DNA of 64,000 bases from Saccharopolyspora rosea. Its GTDB lineage: Bacteria > Actinomycetota > Actinomycetes > Mycobacteriales > Pseudonocardiaceae. Made by a program: the position numbers and the translations under genes. The notes beneath the pieces were generated by a model. It saw only the letters and a list, made by a program, of their open reading frames with translations, made no database searches and was not told where the DNA came from. The stretch lies in contig NZ_CP102826.1 of assembly GCF_025643595.1 (NCBI RefSeq), forward strand, positions 4,774,001 through 4,838,000. Direction: 5' to 3'. Below are positions 11,705-22,573 of this stretch, one piece after another (position 1 is the first letter of the stretch; each line of letters begins with the position of its first letter).

Positions 11705-12729
11705 TCAGCCGCGCCCGATGGGCACGGCGCTGACCCGGACGTCCGGGCCACTCATCGTCGTCCGTTCGATCCGCCACCGCCATGCCTGCGAGATGCTCGC
11801 CACGCCCGCCTCACCCAGCGCGGTCGGGCCGGAACCGAGCAGCATCGGCGCGATGTAGGCCAGCACGCGGTGCACGCACCCGGCGGCGACGAACGCCCCG
11901 GCCAGCCGCGGCCCGCCCTCCAGGAGCACGTCGACCGCGCCGCGCGCGGCCAGCGCGTCCAGCACCGCCGCCGGGTCACCGCCCGGCAGCAGCAGCGTCT
12001 CGGCCGCGTCGTCGAGCACCCGCGCCCCGGGCGGGAGCGGGCGATCGCCGACCACGACGCGCAGCGGCTGCCGGTCCAGCAGGCGGCCGTCCTCGTCGCG
12101 GGCGGTCAGGTGCGGGTCGTCGGCGAGGACGGTGCCGGTGCCCGCGACGATCGCGTCGACCCGGGCGCGCAGCCGGTGCACTTCGGCGCGCGACGGCGCG
12201 GAGCTGATCCACTTGCTGGTGCCGTCGACCGCGGCCGAGCGCCCGTCCAGCGTGGCCGCGTACTTCCACGTCACGTGCGGGCGGCCGGTGCGGGCGAAGT
12301 GCAGCCACGCCCGCAGCGGCCCCTGCTCGACCTCCTCGGCCAGCAGGCCGGAGCGGACGGCGACGCCCGCGGCGCGCAGCACCTCGCCGCCACCCGCGGC
12401 CTGCGGCGTCGGGTCGGACGCGGCGTGCACGACGCGGGCCACCCCGGCGGCGCGCAGCGCGTCGGTGCACGGCGGGGTGCGCCCGGTGTGCGCGCAGGGC
12501 TCCAGCGTCACCACGGCGGTGCCGCCCGCGGCGCGCTCGCCCGCCCGCGCAGCGCCACCACCTCGGCGTGCGGGCCCCCGGGCGGCTGCGTCGCGCCGAC
12601 CCCGGCGACCTCGCCCGCGGCGTCCAGGACCACGCACCCCACGGGCGGGTTCGGGCTGGTCGTGCCGCGGACGCGCTCACTGACCGCGATCGCGGAGCGC
12701 ATCGCGGCCAGCAGCACGTCGTCGTCCAC
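11705..12729 (-). CDS. ribD: Bifunctional riboflavin deaminase/reductase (one frameshift)
   Basis: GTG start at 12729 with GGGAGG five bases upstream. The N-terminal deaminase domain shows 'SPNPPVGCVVLD', HAE (within GPHAEVVAL) and 'TLEPCAHTGRTPPC', the zinc ligands and catalytic Glu. The C-terminal reductase domain has 'RPHVTWKYAATLDGRSA', 'IVAGTGTVLADDP' and 'DVLLEGGPRLAG'. A single-base break near 12545 falls just after HAEVVALR; on both sides the sequence is family-typical. Because riboflavin synthesis is normally essential and the rest of the pathway is intact, I treat this as a sequence error. It sits 13 bases after rpe. Confidence 0.88.
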
Positions 12730-12742
12730 GACCGCCTCCCTA

Positions 12743-13444
12743 TCAGTAGTGCGCGTGCGCCCCGGCGAACGCGGGAGCCGCCGTCGCGCGCAGCGCCTCC
12801 ACGGCGCGCGACGGGTCCTCGGCGCCGTAGACCGCCGAACCCGCGACGAAGCAGTCCACCCCGGCCTCGGCGGCCTGCTCGATGGTGTCGGCGTTGATGC
12901 CGCCGTCGATCTCCACGACCAGGTTCAGGTGTCCGGTGTCGACCATCTCGCGCGCCTTGCGCACCTTGTCCAGCACGTCCGCGATGAACTTCTGGCCGCC
13001 GAAGCCGGGCTCGACCGACATGACCAGCAGCGTGTCGTAGTGCTTGAGCACGTCGACGTAGGGCTCCAGCGGGGTGCCCGGCTTGATCGACAGACCGGCC
13101 TTCGCGCCCGCCGAGCGGAGGTTCTTCGCCAGCGCGATCGGGTCCTTCGCGGCCTCCACGTGCACGGTCACGTTGTAGGAACCCGCCTCGGCGTAACCGA
13201 TGGCCCAGCGGTCCGGGTCCTCGATCATGAGGTGGCAGTCGACCGGGATGTCGGTCACCTTCAGCAGCGACTCGACCACCGGGAGCCCGAGGGTCAGGTT
13301 GGGCACGAAGTGGGCGTCCATCACGTCCACGTGCAGCCAGTCCGCGCGCCTGCCCGGTTCGCCGTCGACGGCGGCGATCTCGTCGGCGAGGCGGGCGAAG
13401 TCGGCGGAGAGGATGGACGGTGCGATCAGCGGCTGGTTCGACAC
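12743..13444 (-). CDS. rpe: Ribulose-phosphate 3-epimerase
   Basis: 233 residues, intact. Interconverts ribulose 5-phosphate and xylulose 5-phosphate in the pentose phosphate pathway; ribulose 5-phosphate is also a riboflavin precursor, which fits its place at the head of the rib genes. TIM-barrel motifs: 'APSILSADF', '[13 protein letters not shown]' (metal ligands), 'HLMIEDP', '[12 protein letters not shown]' and 'EIDGGIN' with the second catalytic Asp. No FMN riboswitch is recognisable upstream. Confidence 0.96.
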   Translation of the reverse strand: MSNQPLIAPSILSADFARLADEIAAVDGEPGRRADWLHVDVMDAHFVPNLTLGLPVVESLLKVTDIPVDCHLMIEDPDRWAIGYAEAGSYNVTVHVEAAKDPIALAKNLRSAGAKAGLSIKPGTPLEPYVDVLKHYDTLLVMSVEPGFGGQKFIADVLDKVRKAREMVDTGHLNLVVEIDGGINADTIEQAAEAGVDCFVAGSAVYGAEDPSRAVEALRATAAPAFAGAHAHY

Positions 13445-13471
13445 ATGCGGGAGTGTAAATCCCCGACCGGT

Positions 13472-14864
13472 TCACCCGTCCGCGCGGGCGCGGGAGCGGC
13501 GCACCAGGTAGTACACGACGCACAGGACGAGCAGGAACGGCACGCCCGCCTTCCACGCGGTGTCGAACTGCTCGGTGAACGGCGTGGTCAGCAGCACCGC
13601 CACCACGAACACCATCGCCAGCACCGTGGTGACCGGGGCGCCCGGCAGGCGCACCGGCGACGGGGGCAGTCCCGCTCGGCCCGCTTGCGGCGGAACGCCA
13701 GCTGGCTGGCGAAGATGATCAACCACGTCACCAGGGCCCCGAACAGGGCCAACCCCAGCAGCATCGGGAACGCCGCCTCCGGCGACAGCGCGGAGATCGC
13801 CGCGGCCAGCGCCAGTCCGGCAGCCGACAGCGCGAGCGCGCGGCGCGGCGCGCCGTTGCGGCTCAGGCCGGTGAACCACTTCGGCGCGTAGCCGTCCTGC
13901 GCCAGCGAGTAGGTCATGCGCGCGGTGACGTAGAGGTTGGTGTTCATCGCCGAGAGCGCGGCGGTGAGCACGACGAAGTTCATGATCCCCGCTGCGGCCG
14001 GGATGCCCGCGGTCGCGAACAGCCGCACGAACGGGCTCTCGGTGACCTCCTCGGAGGTCGAGACCTGGTTCCACGGCAGGATCGAGACCACCACGAGCAT
14101 GCCGAGGACGTAGAACAGCGCGAGCCGCAGCACCATGCCGCGCGCGGCGCGCGGGACGTCGCGACCGGGGTCGCGCGATTCGAGGCGGTCACCGCGACCG
14201 CTTCGGTGCCCAGGTAGGAGAACGTCACCACGGTCAGCGCCAGCCACACCGCGCCGAGCCCGTTGGGCACGAACCCGCCGTGCTCGGTGAGCGCGCCGAC
14301 ACCGGCGGGCGCCCTGCCCGGCAGGCCGAACACCATGTAGACCACGCCGAGCAGCACGAACACCACGACCGTGACGACCTTGATCATGGCGAACCAGTAC
14401 TCGAACTCGCCGAAGTAGCGCACCGCCGCCGCGTTGACCGCGAGCATCACGACCGAGAACACCACGACCGGCACCCACAGCGGCAGCTCCGGGTACCAGA
14501 ACCGGACGTACAGCCCGGCGGCCACCACCTCGCTGCCGATGTTGACCACCTGCGCGGCCCAGTACATCCAGCGCTGCACGAAACCGGCCAGCCCGCCGAG
14601 GTAGCGCTGCGCGATCGGGCCGAACCCACCGGCCTCCGGGTGCACCACGACCATCTCGGCCAGCGCGTAGGCCAGTGCCAGGGCGGCGAACGCGGCGACC
14701 GCGTAGGCGAGGATCACCGCCGGTCCGGCGATGGAGATGGCCAGCCCGGAGCCGAGGAACAGCCCGGTGCCGATCGCCCCGCCGATCGCGATCATGCCGA
14801 CCTGCCGGGAGCTGAGGTCCCGGCGGAGGCCGGCCTGCTGCGCCGGTTCGATGTCCTGGTCCAC
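13472..14864 (-). CDS. APC-family amino acid permease (two frameshifts)
   Basis: About 463 residues, 12 membrane segments. GTG at 14864 has GGGAGG five bases upstream. The opening 'LSSRQVGMIAIGGAIGTGLFLGSG' is the classic amino acid-polyamine-organocation permease signature, nearest to the GabP/AnsP/LysP group, and 'EFEYWFAMIKVVTVV' is also typical. The frame breaks near 14165, after TEAVAVTAS, and near 13668, after SQLAFRRKRA; the segments join into one complete permease. Substrate is not determined. It is convergent in orientation with nothing and ends 27 bases before rpe. Confidence 0.82.
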
Positions 14865-14998
14865 GTGCCCCTCCCGCGTCACGACCGCGCCCCTGCGGGC
14901 GCGCGGGAGCACCTTACGACGCGCCCCGAGTCCGGTGCTCACCCGTTCGGACGAGCCCGGACTCGGCTCCGGTGAGGAGCGGGCTTCGGCGCCTGAGT

Positions 14999-15278
14999 GC
15001 CTGTCTTTGAACCTGCTTGCGGAAGGGTCGTGGCAAGCGGCGCCAGCCGCTTTCTCTGTCGGTGAGTACGCAAGCAACTTGCACCGCCGCGGGTTCTCAG
15101 CGGCCGTCTCGCGAGGACAGCCCCTCCGCCGTGTATTGGGCATACATCAGGAGGGGCTCCCGGAGCCGGTGTGGCTGTGGCGCGTCAGCGCCTCGTTGGG
15201 GGGTGGTGGTCGGGTGACGGGCGGGCCGCTGAGGTTCCGCCACCGGCACCGCCACTCAAAACGAGTTCAAAGACAGGC
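14999..15278. repeat. Full 280-bp palindromic repeat element with 14-bp terminal inverted repeats
   Basis: The element opens with GCCTGTCTTTGAAC (14,999-15,012) and closes with its exact reverse complement (15,265-15,278). CTGAGT precedes it (14,993-14,998) and recurs just after it (15,280-15,285), which looks like a target-site duplication. Inside, both arms carry a CTCAGCGGCC block and there is a central palindrome around GGGCATACATCAGGAGGGG. There is no convincing gene inside. Related partial copies lie at 8,673-8,712, 17,621-17,678 and 40,574-40,665. It fills most of the 454-base gap between the permease and osmC-like genes, and looks like a non-autonomous mobile element (MITE-like); the mobilising enzyme is not in the window. 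Confidence 0.75.
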
Positions 15279-15318
15279 TCTGAGTCTGAGTTTCCCTCAG
15301 CGACGCCGCACAGGGGGG

Positions 15319-15732
15319 TCAGCGGAGCCCGAGGTTGACGGGGGTGCCCTCCTCGACGGAGCGGCTGACCGTGCAGTACTTGCCGATGGCGCGCTGCAGG
15401 GCTTCGACGAGCTTGTCGCGCTCGGCCTCGTCGTCGATCTCCGCGAGGGCGGCGTCGAAGGACACCTGCACCGAGGAGAACCGGTGCGGGTCCTCCGGGG
15501 CCTTGCTGCGGTCGGCGTGCACGGTGATCGCGGCGTCCTCGCCGAGCCGCCGGGTGACCAGGTTCTCCCCGGTGACCGCGGAGCAGGCGGCGATCGCGGC
15601 GAGCAGCAGCTCGCCGGGGGTGAAGGCGTCGGGCGCGTCCTCGCGCCCGATCTCGACCCTGCCGCCGCGCGGGTTGGTCGCCGTGAACGTGTGGTTACCG
15701 GTCCGGGTCACTTCGACCGGGGTGGATGACAT
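15319..15732 (-). CDS. OsmC/Ohr family peroxiredoxin-like protein
   Basis: 137 residues from the ATG at 15732. OsmC proteins reduce organic hydroperoxides with two cysteines. Here Cys50 (AAIAACSAVTGENL) and Cys120 (IGKYCTVSRSVEEG) stand at the conserved positions, and 'PGELLLAAIAAC' matches the family helix. The second-cysteine context (YCTVSRS rather than HxxCPxS) is closer to the YhfA/OsmC-like branch, so peroxide substrate is uncertain. The stop lies 40 bases from the palindromic repeat; the promoter side faces the divergent permease gene. Confidence 0.85.
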   Translation of the reverse strand: MSSTPVEVTRTGNHTFTATNPRGGRVEIGREDAPDAFTPGELLLAAIAACSAVTGENLVTRRLGEDAAITVHADRSKAPEDPHRFSSVQVSFDAALAEIDDEAERDKLVEALQRAIGKYCTVSRSVEEGTPVNLGLR

Positions 15733-15834
15733 GCGCACCGCCTGATGTTGATGTGCTGTGACCGTCGCGCCCTGCGCTCCTCGCGCATGGTCAACCGACG
15801 CCGAGACCGAATTGTTCCCAGCTGGATCGAGGCC

Positions 15835-17134
15835 ATGACCACCACCCTGCGGCGCAGCCTGTCACCGCGCGATCTCGTCGTGTCCGGACTGCTGTTCATC
15901 GGGCCGCTGGCCCCCGTCGGCGTGTTCGGGGTGCTCGACGCCCGCAGCGGCGGTGCCCTCGCCCTGGTGTACGTGATCGCCACCGCCGCGATGGGCTTCA
16001 CCGCCTGGTCGTACGCGCGGATGTCCGCGGCGGTGCCGCGGGCGGGGTCGGTGTTCGCCTACGCCTCGGCCGGGCTGGGGCGCGCGCCCGGGTTCGTCGC
16101 CGGGTGGATGATCATGCTGGACTACCTGTTCATCCCGAGCGTGGCGGCGCTGTTCGTCGGCATCGCGGCGCACTCGCTGCTGCCGCAGGTCCCGGTGTGG
16201 CTGGCCACGGCCGTGGCCATCGCGGTCGTCACGGCGCTGAACCTGACCGGGGTGAAGGTGGCGGCCCTCGTCGGCACGGTCGTGCTGGCGGTGGAGGTCG
16301 TGCTGCTCGCGGTGTTCGTCGTCGCGGCCGTGGTGGTGCTGCTGGCCGGGGGTGCGCACCGGCCGTGGCTGTCGCCGCTGGTCGGCACGCCGACGGCGGT
16401 GCTCGGCGCGGTGTCGGTGGCGGTGCTGTCGTTCCTCGGGTTCGACGCGATCGCCTCGTTCGCCGAGGAGAACACCGGATCGCCGCGGCAGGTGGGCCAG
16501 GCCCTGCTGTTCTGCCTGGCGCTGAGCGGTGTGCTGTTCGTGGCGCAGACCTACCTGGCGGCGCTGCTGGACCCGGTGCCGTCGGCACAGCTCGCGGCCG
16601 ACCCGTCCGCGCAGGACTCGGCGTTCTACGACGTGCTGCGGGCGTCGATCGGCGGCTGGCTGTCGGTGGCGGTGACGGCGGTGAAGTCGGTGGCCCCGGC
16701 GTTCTCGGCGATGGTCGCCCAGGCCGCGGTGAGCCGACTGCTCTACGGCATGGCGCGCGACGGCCAGCTGCCCGCCGCGCTGGCGCAGGTCGACGCGCGC
16801 TCGCGCGTGCCGCGCAACGCGACGCTGCTGGCGGCCGGGGTGACGCTGGTCGTGTCGGTGTGGGCGGCGGCGTCCGACAACGGCCTGGAGACGCTGTCGT
16901 CGATGGTGACCGTGGGCGCGCTGACCGCCTTCGTGCTGCTGCACGCCTCGGTGATCGGGTACTTCGCGGTCTCCGGTCGCGACCGCCGCGCGGTCACCCT
17001 CGTCGTGCCCGTGGTCGGCGCCGCGATCGCGGTGGTGGTGCTGGTCACCGCGAGTCCGCGCTGGCGTTGGCCGTGGCGGCGGGCTGGCTGCTCTCGGCCT
17101 GGTCGGCCACGCGGTGCGGCGGCGGGTCGCGTGA
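15835..17134 (+). CDS. APC-family permease (frameshifts near the C-terminus)
   Basis: About 430 residues with 12 hydrophobic segments. ATG at 15835 follows GATCGAGG. 'RRSLSPRDLVVSGLLFIGPLAPVGVFG' is the amino acid permease opening, and 'VLSFLGFDAIASFAEE' and 'GMARDGQLPAALAQVDARSRVPRNA' are standard APC motifs, close to the putrescine/amino acid importer group. Reading breaks near 17055 and again near 17090. Following the coding bias through them gives ...GLVGHAVRRRVA and a stop at 17132-17134, one base before the convergent deaminase ends; uncorrected, the frame runs to 17184. Substrate unknown. Confidence 0.8.
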
Positions 17135-17587
17135 TCAGCTCGAACCGATGTCCTCGTACCACAGCCGCGGGTTGCGCTCGATGAAATCGGCCATCATCCG
17201 GACGCATTCCGGGTCGTCCAGGACGACGACCTCGACGCCGTGCTCGGCGAGCCAGTCGTGGCCGCCGTGGAAGTTGCGGGCCTCCCCGATGACGACCCGC
17301 CCGATGCCGAACTGGCGCACCAGGCCGCTGCAGTACCAGCACGGCGACAGCGTGGGTGACCATGGTCGTCCCGGCGTAGGACGCTGCCGCCCGGCGGCGC
17401 GGAACGCGGCGGTCTCCCCGTGGGCGGACGGGTCGCCGTCCTGCACGCGCCGGTTGTGGCCGCGCCCGAGCACCCGCCCGCCGGGACCGACCAGCGCCGC
17501 GCCGATCGGGATCCCGCCCTCGGCCAGCCCCGCCCGGGCCTGTGCCACGGCCACCGCCAGCCACCGCTGGAAGTCCACTTCGGACAC
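17135..17587 (-). CDS. Cytidine/deoxycytidylate-type nucleoside deaminase
   Basis: About 150 residues from GTG. Zinc deaminase fold: 'PIGAALVGPGGRVLGRGHNRRVQDGDP', HGE at 56-58 (zinc His and catalytic Glu) and 'LSPCWYCSGLV' with the zinc ligands Cys83 and Cys86. This is the cytosine/guanine deaminase group rather than tRNA adenosine deaminase. Residues 68-79 look scrambled: a base appears lost near 17375 and another gained near 17345, so the frame is restored but about 11 residues are wrong. The alternative frame there reads SYAGTTMVT, which fits the family. The gene is convergent with the permease. Confidence 0.85.
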   Translation of the reverse strand: MSEVDFQRWLAVAVAQARAGLAEGGIPIGAALVGPGGRVLGRGHNRRVQDGDPSAHGETAAFRAAGRQRPTPGRPWSPTLSPCWYCSGLVRQFGIGRVVIGEARNFHGGHDWLAEHGVEVVVLDDPECVRMMADFIERNPRLWYEDIGSS

Positions 17588-17620
17588 GGCGCCTCCTCTT
17601 CCCGGCTACGCACTGTTCCA

Positions 17621-17678
17621 CGGGCGGCGGCAGCGCTTTCTCCTCCGGCGAGCGGTCTCGCCACCGGCACCGCCGCGC
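17621..17678 (+). repeat. Degenerate remnant of dispersed repeat
   Basis: The run GGCAGCGCTTTCTC..., followed by CCACCGGCACCGCCGCG, resembles two blocks of the full repeat: CAGCCGCTTTCTCTGTCGG near 15,045 and CCACCGGCACCGCCACTC near 15,241. It lies in the 112-base gap between the deaminase start and the rsmB stop. Similarity is patchy, so this is a weaker call than the other copies. Confidence 0.4.
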
Positions 17679-17699
17679 ACCGCACTTCCGAAACTTCTC

Positions 17700-19113
17700 C
17701 TACGCCACCTTCAACAGGGCGCAGAACATGGCGTCGGTGCCGTGCCGGTGCGGCCACAGCTGCACCCCCGGACCCGTCCCCGAGGTCGGGGACCCCGGGG
17801 AAGTGGGGCCGGGCGTCGAGCTGGGTGGCCCCGGTGCGGCGCAGCACGTCGGAGACGACGCCCTCGGTCTCGGCCAGGTGCGGGGAGCCCCACGACGTAG
17901 GCCACCACACCGCCCGGCCGGGTCAGCCCGACCGCGGAGAGCAGGAGTTCCCGCTGAAGTTTGGTGAGGTCGCCGACGTCGGACGGGCGACGCCGCCAGC
18001 GCGCCTCCAGGCGCCGGCGCAGTGCGCCCAGCCCGGTGCACGGGCGTCGACGAGCACCCGGTCGTAACCGGGTTCCAGGCCAGGATCGCGCCCGTCGGCG
18101 ACGTGCACCGACACCGACAGCCCCTCGGTGACCCGCCGCACCAGGTCGGCGCGGTGCGGGGCCTGCTCGACGGCGTCGAGCCGGCCGCCGTCGAGGGTCA
18201 CCAGCGCCCCGAGCAGACCGGCCTTGCCGCCCGGCCCGGCGCACAGGTCGAGCCAGCGCTGGTCGGGCCCGTCGAGCTCGACGCGGGTCAGCGCCAGCGA
18301 CACCAGTTGGCTGCCCTCGTCCTGGACGCTGGCGAAGCCCTCCTGCACCGGCTCCAGGTCGCCGGGGTCCCCGGCGCCGCGTCCAGGTGCACGCCGTACG
18401 GCGAGTAGGGCGCCGGGTCGCCGCCGGTGATCGCGGCGAGTTCGTCGGCGGTGATCTCCCCGGGCGGGCGGTCAGGTGCACGGCGGGTCGGGCGTCGTCG
18501 GCGGCCAGCGCGGCGGCCAGGTCGTCGCCTTCGGACCCGAGCGCGTCGGCGAAGGCCCGGGCGATCCACTTCGGGTGGGCGTGCCGCATCGCGAGGTGGC
18601 CGACCGGGTCGGTCGCCGGGTCGGGCGCGATCCGGTCGATCCACTGCTGCTCGTCGAGCTCACCGGCCCGGCGCAGCACGGCGTTGGCGAACCCGGCCAG
18701 CTTCGACCCGCCTCCACCGCGCGATGTCCACAGTGGATGCGACGGCCGCGTGCGCGGGAATCCTGGTGCGCAGCAACTGGTAGACGCCGAGCCGCAGCGC
18801 GTCGAGCAACTTGGGGTCCACTTCGGACAGCGGCCGGTTGCTGCACTCGGCGACCACGGCGTCCAGCAGTCCCTGCGCGCGGCAGGCGCCGTAGGCCAGC
18901 TCGGTGGCCAGCCCCGCGTCGCGGCCGGTGATGCGGCGCTGCGCGAGCAGTCCGGGCAGCACCAGGTTGGCGTAGGCGTCGCGCTCGCGGACCGCGCGCA
19001 GCGTGTCCAGCGCGGCCTGGCGCGCCGGGTCGACGTCGACCGGGCGCGGGTTCGGTTTTGCGGCGCGGCGGGCGACCCGGCGGCCGGGAGGGCGTGCGAC
19101 GTCGTTCGTTCAC
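17700..19113 (-). CDS. rsmB: 16S rRNA (cytosine-967-C5)-methyltransferase RsmB (multiply frameshifted here)
   Basis: SAM-dependent rRNA methyltransferase of about 470 residues. GTG at 19113 overlaps the fmt stop by four bases. In order: basic N-terminal tail; NusB-like RNA-binding domain ([41 protein letters not shown]); linker with [14 protein letters not shown]; methyltransferase core with '[11 protein letters not shown]', '[16 protein letters not shown]' (SAM loop), 'VADGRD' and 'DRVLVDAR'; C-terminus '[20 protein letters not shown]'. These pieces lie in different frames; I count about seven single-base breaks. The normal DAPCSG loop reads [13 protein letters not shown], probably one more error. 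Order and spacing are those of a complete gene. Confidence 0.85.
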
Positions 19114-20034
19114 TTCAGCCGTTCCCCCTGCTCGATGCGCGTGCCGCGGGCCCAGTCGGTCGCGGCCATCCGCTTCTTGCCCGCGGCCTGCACCTCGCCC
19201 AGCTCGACCGCCGAGGTACCGGTGCCGACCAGCACCCGGCGCCGTTCCACCACGAGCTCGCCCGGCGCGGCGGTGCGGTCGGCCACCACCGAGATCGGCC
19301 CGAGTTTGAACCGCTCCCCGCGGAACTCCGCCCGCCCCCGGCTCGAGCGTCACCGACCGGACCAGCCGGTCGACCGCGACCGCGGGCGCGGTGAAGTCCA
19401 CCCGCGCGTCCTCGACCTCGACCTTCGGCGCGTAGCTGACGCCGTCGGCGGGCTGCTCCTCGGCGCGCAGCGTGCCGTCCTCGACCCCGTCGAGCGTGGC
19501 GACCAGCAACTCGGCACCCGACACCGACAGCCGGTCGAGCAGGTCCCCGGCGGTGTCGGTGGCCCGCACCTGCTCGGTGACCACGCCGTACACCGGCCCG
19601 GCGTCCAGCTCGGGCACGATCCGGAACGTCGAGGCACCGGTGATCTCGTCGCCGTGCTTGATCGCCGCCTGCACCGGCGCCGCGCCGCGCCACGCGGGCA
19701 GCACCGAGAAGTGCAGGTTGATCCAGCCGAACCGGGGGATCGCCAGCGCCTCCGGCTTCAGCAGCGCCCCGTAGGCCACCACCGGGCAGCAGTCGGGTTC
19801 CAGCTCGCGCAACCGCCGCAGGAACTCCGGGTCCGCGGCGCGCGCCGGGGTGAGCACCTCGATGCCGTGCTCGTCGGCGACCGCACCGACGGGCGAGCGG
19901 AGCAGCTTGCGCCCGCGCCCGGCGGGCGCGTCCGGCCTGGTCACCACGGCCGCGACCTGGTGGCGCTCGGAAGCGATCAGCGCGCGCAGCGCGGGAACGG
20001 CGGGAGCCGGCGTCCCGGCGAAGACGACTCGCAT
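19110..20034 (-). CDS. fmt: Methionyl-tRNA formyltransferase (one frameshift)
   Basis: About 308 residues from ATG. Formylates initiator Met-tRNA using 10-formyltetrahydrofolate. '[20 protein letters not shown]' is the family start; '[24 protein letters not shown]' contains the active-site Asn/His/Asp region (INLHFSVLP). A single-base break near 19328 separates 'RSVTLEPGA' from the C-terminal OB-fold ([11 protein letters not shown], ending RIEQGERLK). It lies two bases after def and overlaps rsmB, giving the conserved def-fmt-rsmB order. Confidence 0.92.
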
Positions 20035-20035
20035 G

Positions 20036-20581
20036 TCAGCGCCCCCCGAACAGCGGATGCGGGTTCTGCTTGATGACCGGGGCCGCGCCGTCGAACCAGT
20101 CCGCGCCGCGGATCTCGCGCAGCGCGGCCTTGCGGGTCTGTTCGTCGAGCCGGTCGACGAACAGCACGCCGTCGAGGTGGTCGGTCTCGTGCTGGAGGCA
20201 ACGGGCCAGCAGGTCGGTGCCCTCGACCTCGACCGGCTCGCCGTGCATGTTCCAGCCGCGCGCGACCACGTGCCGCTTGCGCAGGCAGTCCCAGGACATG
20301 CCGGGGATCGACAGGCACCCCTCCGGCCCGAGCTGGTCGTCGTCGCCCACGGCTGTCCAGGTCGGGTTCACCAGGTGCCCGGCGAACCCGTCGCAGTGGT
20401 AGGTGAACACCCGCAGGCCCACCCCCAGCTGCGGCGCGGCCAGTCCGGCCCCGCCCTGGTCCTCCATGGTGTCCCAGAGGTCCTGGACCAGGGTGCGCAG
20501 CTCCTTGTCGAAGTCGACCACCTCGTCGGCCCGGGTGCGCAGCACGGGGTCCCCGAAGAGTCTGATCGGCTGGACGGTCAA
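20036..20581 (-). CDS. def: Peptide deformylase
   Basis: 181 residues, intact. Removes the formyl group from nascent N-terminal methionine, the counterpart of fmt. All three motifs are present: GAGLAAPQ (44-51), EGCLS (87-91, metal ligand Cys89) and QHETDH (130-135; ligands His131 and His135, catalytic Glu132). The TTG at 20581 is taken as start because GGGAG lies six bases upstream and the family begins V-x-P-I-R-L-x-G-D-P-V-L. Length is typical of actinobacterial enzymes. Confidence 0.95.
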   Translation of the reverse strand: MTVQPIRLFGDPVLRTRADEVVDFDKELRTLVQDLWDTMEDQGGAGLAAPQLGVGLRVFTYHCDGFAGHLVNPTWTAVGDDDQLGPEGCLSIPGMSWDCLRKRHVVARGWNMHGEPVEVEGTDLLARCLQHETDHLDGVLFVDRLDEQTRKAALREIRGADWFDGAAPVIKQNPHPLFGGR

Positions 20582-20672
20582 GACGAGCTCCCTGGAGGTA
20601 GGCGGCGGACGGTGCGACCCGACGAGTCTAGTCGGCGCCGCACCCCGACCGCCGTGGGCGGGAGCCCGACCG

Positions 20673-22466
20673 TCAACCCGCCGGCAGGACCACCTCGGCC
20701 GACCCGCCGCCGCGCCGCTGGCGTTCGGCGGCCGCGATCCAGCGCCCGTCCGGGAGGCGTTCGACGCCGGTGGCGGCACCGATCTCGTCGCTGGTGGCGA
20801 ACCGGTGCCCGAGGGCGCGCAGCTTGTCCGCCTCGGGTTGCGCCAGGAAGCCCTGTTCCGCCTCGGTCCGCGCGGCGTTGCGCTGCGATGCCCGCGGCGC
20901 CGCGATGGCGTCCACAAGGGACAGTCCGCGGTCGATGCGGCCGGTGAGCACCTGCAGCACGGTGGTGATGATGGTGGCCCCGCCGGGGCTGCCCGCGGCG
21001 AACCACGGCCTGCCGTCCCGGAAGACCATGACCGGGCTGATCGAGCTGCGCGGCCGCTTGCCGGGACCGGGCAGGTTCGGGTCCGGCTGCCCGGGCGTGA
21101 CCGGGGTGAAGGAGAAGTCGGTCAGCTCGTTGTTGAGCAGGAACCCGCGGTGCGGCACGACGATGCCGCTGCCGCCCGTCTGCTCGATCGTCAGCGTGTA
21201 CGAGACGATGTCGCCGCGCGCGTCGGCGACCGTCAGGTGCGTGGTGTTGGGCCCCTCGTACGGCGGGGCCGCGGCCTTGCCGGCCTGCCCGCAGTCCCGC
21301 GGGTTCCGGGGGTCGCCGGGCGCGACCGGGGCGGGCAGCACCGCGTCGTCGTGGACCAGGCACGCCCGGGAGTCGGCGAAGCGCTGGCTGAGCAGCTGCC
21401 GGGTCGGCGTCGGAGAACGCCGGGTCGCCCACCCAGCGGTTGCGATCGGCGAAGGAGAGCTTGCTCGCCTCCAGGAACCGGTGCAGGTACTGGGTGGAGT
21501 CGGCGTGCCCGAGATCGGTGCGCCCCAGGATGTTCAGCGCCTCGCCGACGGTCGTGCCGCCGGAGCTGGACGGCGCCATGCCGTAGACGTCCAGGCCCCG
21601 GTAGCCGACGCGGGTCGGGGCCCGGTCGACGGTGCGGTAAGCACCGAGGTCGCCGGTGGTCATGCCGCCGGGCCGGACGTTGCGGTGCGCGGCCGGGTCG
21701 ACCGGCGGCTGGTTGACCGTCCGGACGACGTCCGCGCCGAGGTCGCCGTGGTAGAGCGCGTCGATGCCCCGCGCGCCGAGGGCGCGGTAGGTGTCGGCGA
21801 GGTCGGGGTTGCGCAGCACGCTGCCGACCTCCGGCGGTTTGCCGCCGGGCAGGAACAGCTCGCGGGTCGCCGGGAACGCGCTGAACCGCTGCTGGTTCTG
21901 CGCGGTCTGGTCGTGGAAGGTGCGGTCGACGACGAAGCCCTGCCGGGCCAGCCGCTCGGCCGGGCGCAGCACGTCGCCGAGGTTCTTGTTCCCCCACTTG
22001 TCCAGCGCGGCCTGCCAGGTCATCGGCGTACCGGGCACGCCCACGGACCGGCCGCTGGTGACGGCCTCGTCGAACGGGATCGGCTTGCCGTTCTCGACGA
22101 ACAGGTCCTCGCGGGCCGAGTTCGGCGCCGTCTCCCGGCCGTCGATCGTCTCGACCTTGCCCGTGCGGGCGTCGTAGTGCACGAAGTAGCCGCCCCGCCG
22201 ATGCCGGCCGAGTACGGCTCGGTGACGCCGAGCGCCGCGGCGACCGCCACCGCCGCGTCGGCGGCCGTGCCGCCCTGGCGCAGCACCTCGATCCCGGCCC
22301 GGGTGGCGTCGGGGTCCACGCTCGACACCGCGCCGCCGTAGCCGACCGCCTCGGCCTGCTTCGGCGTCTCGCGCGGCGGGAGCCCCGGTGCCGCCTGGAC
22401 CGCCGGAGCGACGAGCAGCATCGACGCCAGCGCTCCGACCGCGGCCCGAACCGTCCTCGCGGGCAT
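20673..22466 (-). CDS. ggt: Secreted gamma-glutamyltransferase (two frameshifts)
   Basis: About 598 residues. ATG at 22466 has GGGAGG five bases upstream. A signal peptide (residues 1 to about 26, ending VQAAPG) sends it out of the cell, where the family cleaves gamma-glutamyl bonds of glutathione and similar peptides. '[21 protein letters not shown]' and '[12 protein letters not shown]' belong to the large chain; '[15 protein letters not shown]' holds the autoprocessing catalytic Thr (the TTH), and '[20 protein letters not shown]' the small-chain oxyanion region. Frame breaks near 22197 and 21398 are single-base and lie between conserved blocks. Confidence 0.88.
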
Positions 22467-22573
22467 CGCCACCTCCCAGCGTTGTGCGACGCCGCACACT
22501 CTGCCCACTCACCGCTTCGGGTTCAACACGATGTGCGCGATCACCCACTCGGCGTCACCGGTACTACTGCGCG

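Noticed and set aside
13445..13471. Possible FMN riboswitch before rpe-rib genes
   Set aside because: The gap is only 27 bases and no RFN-element consensus is present there.
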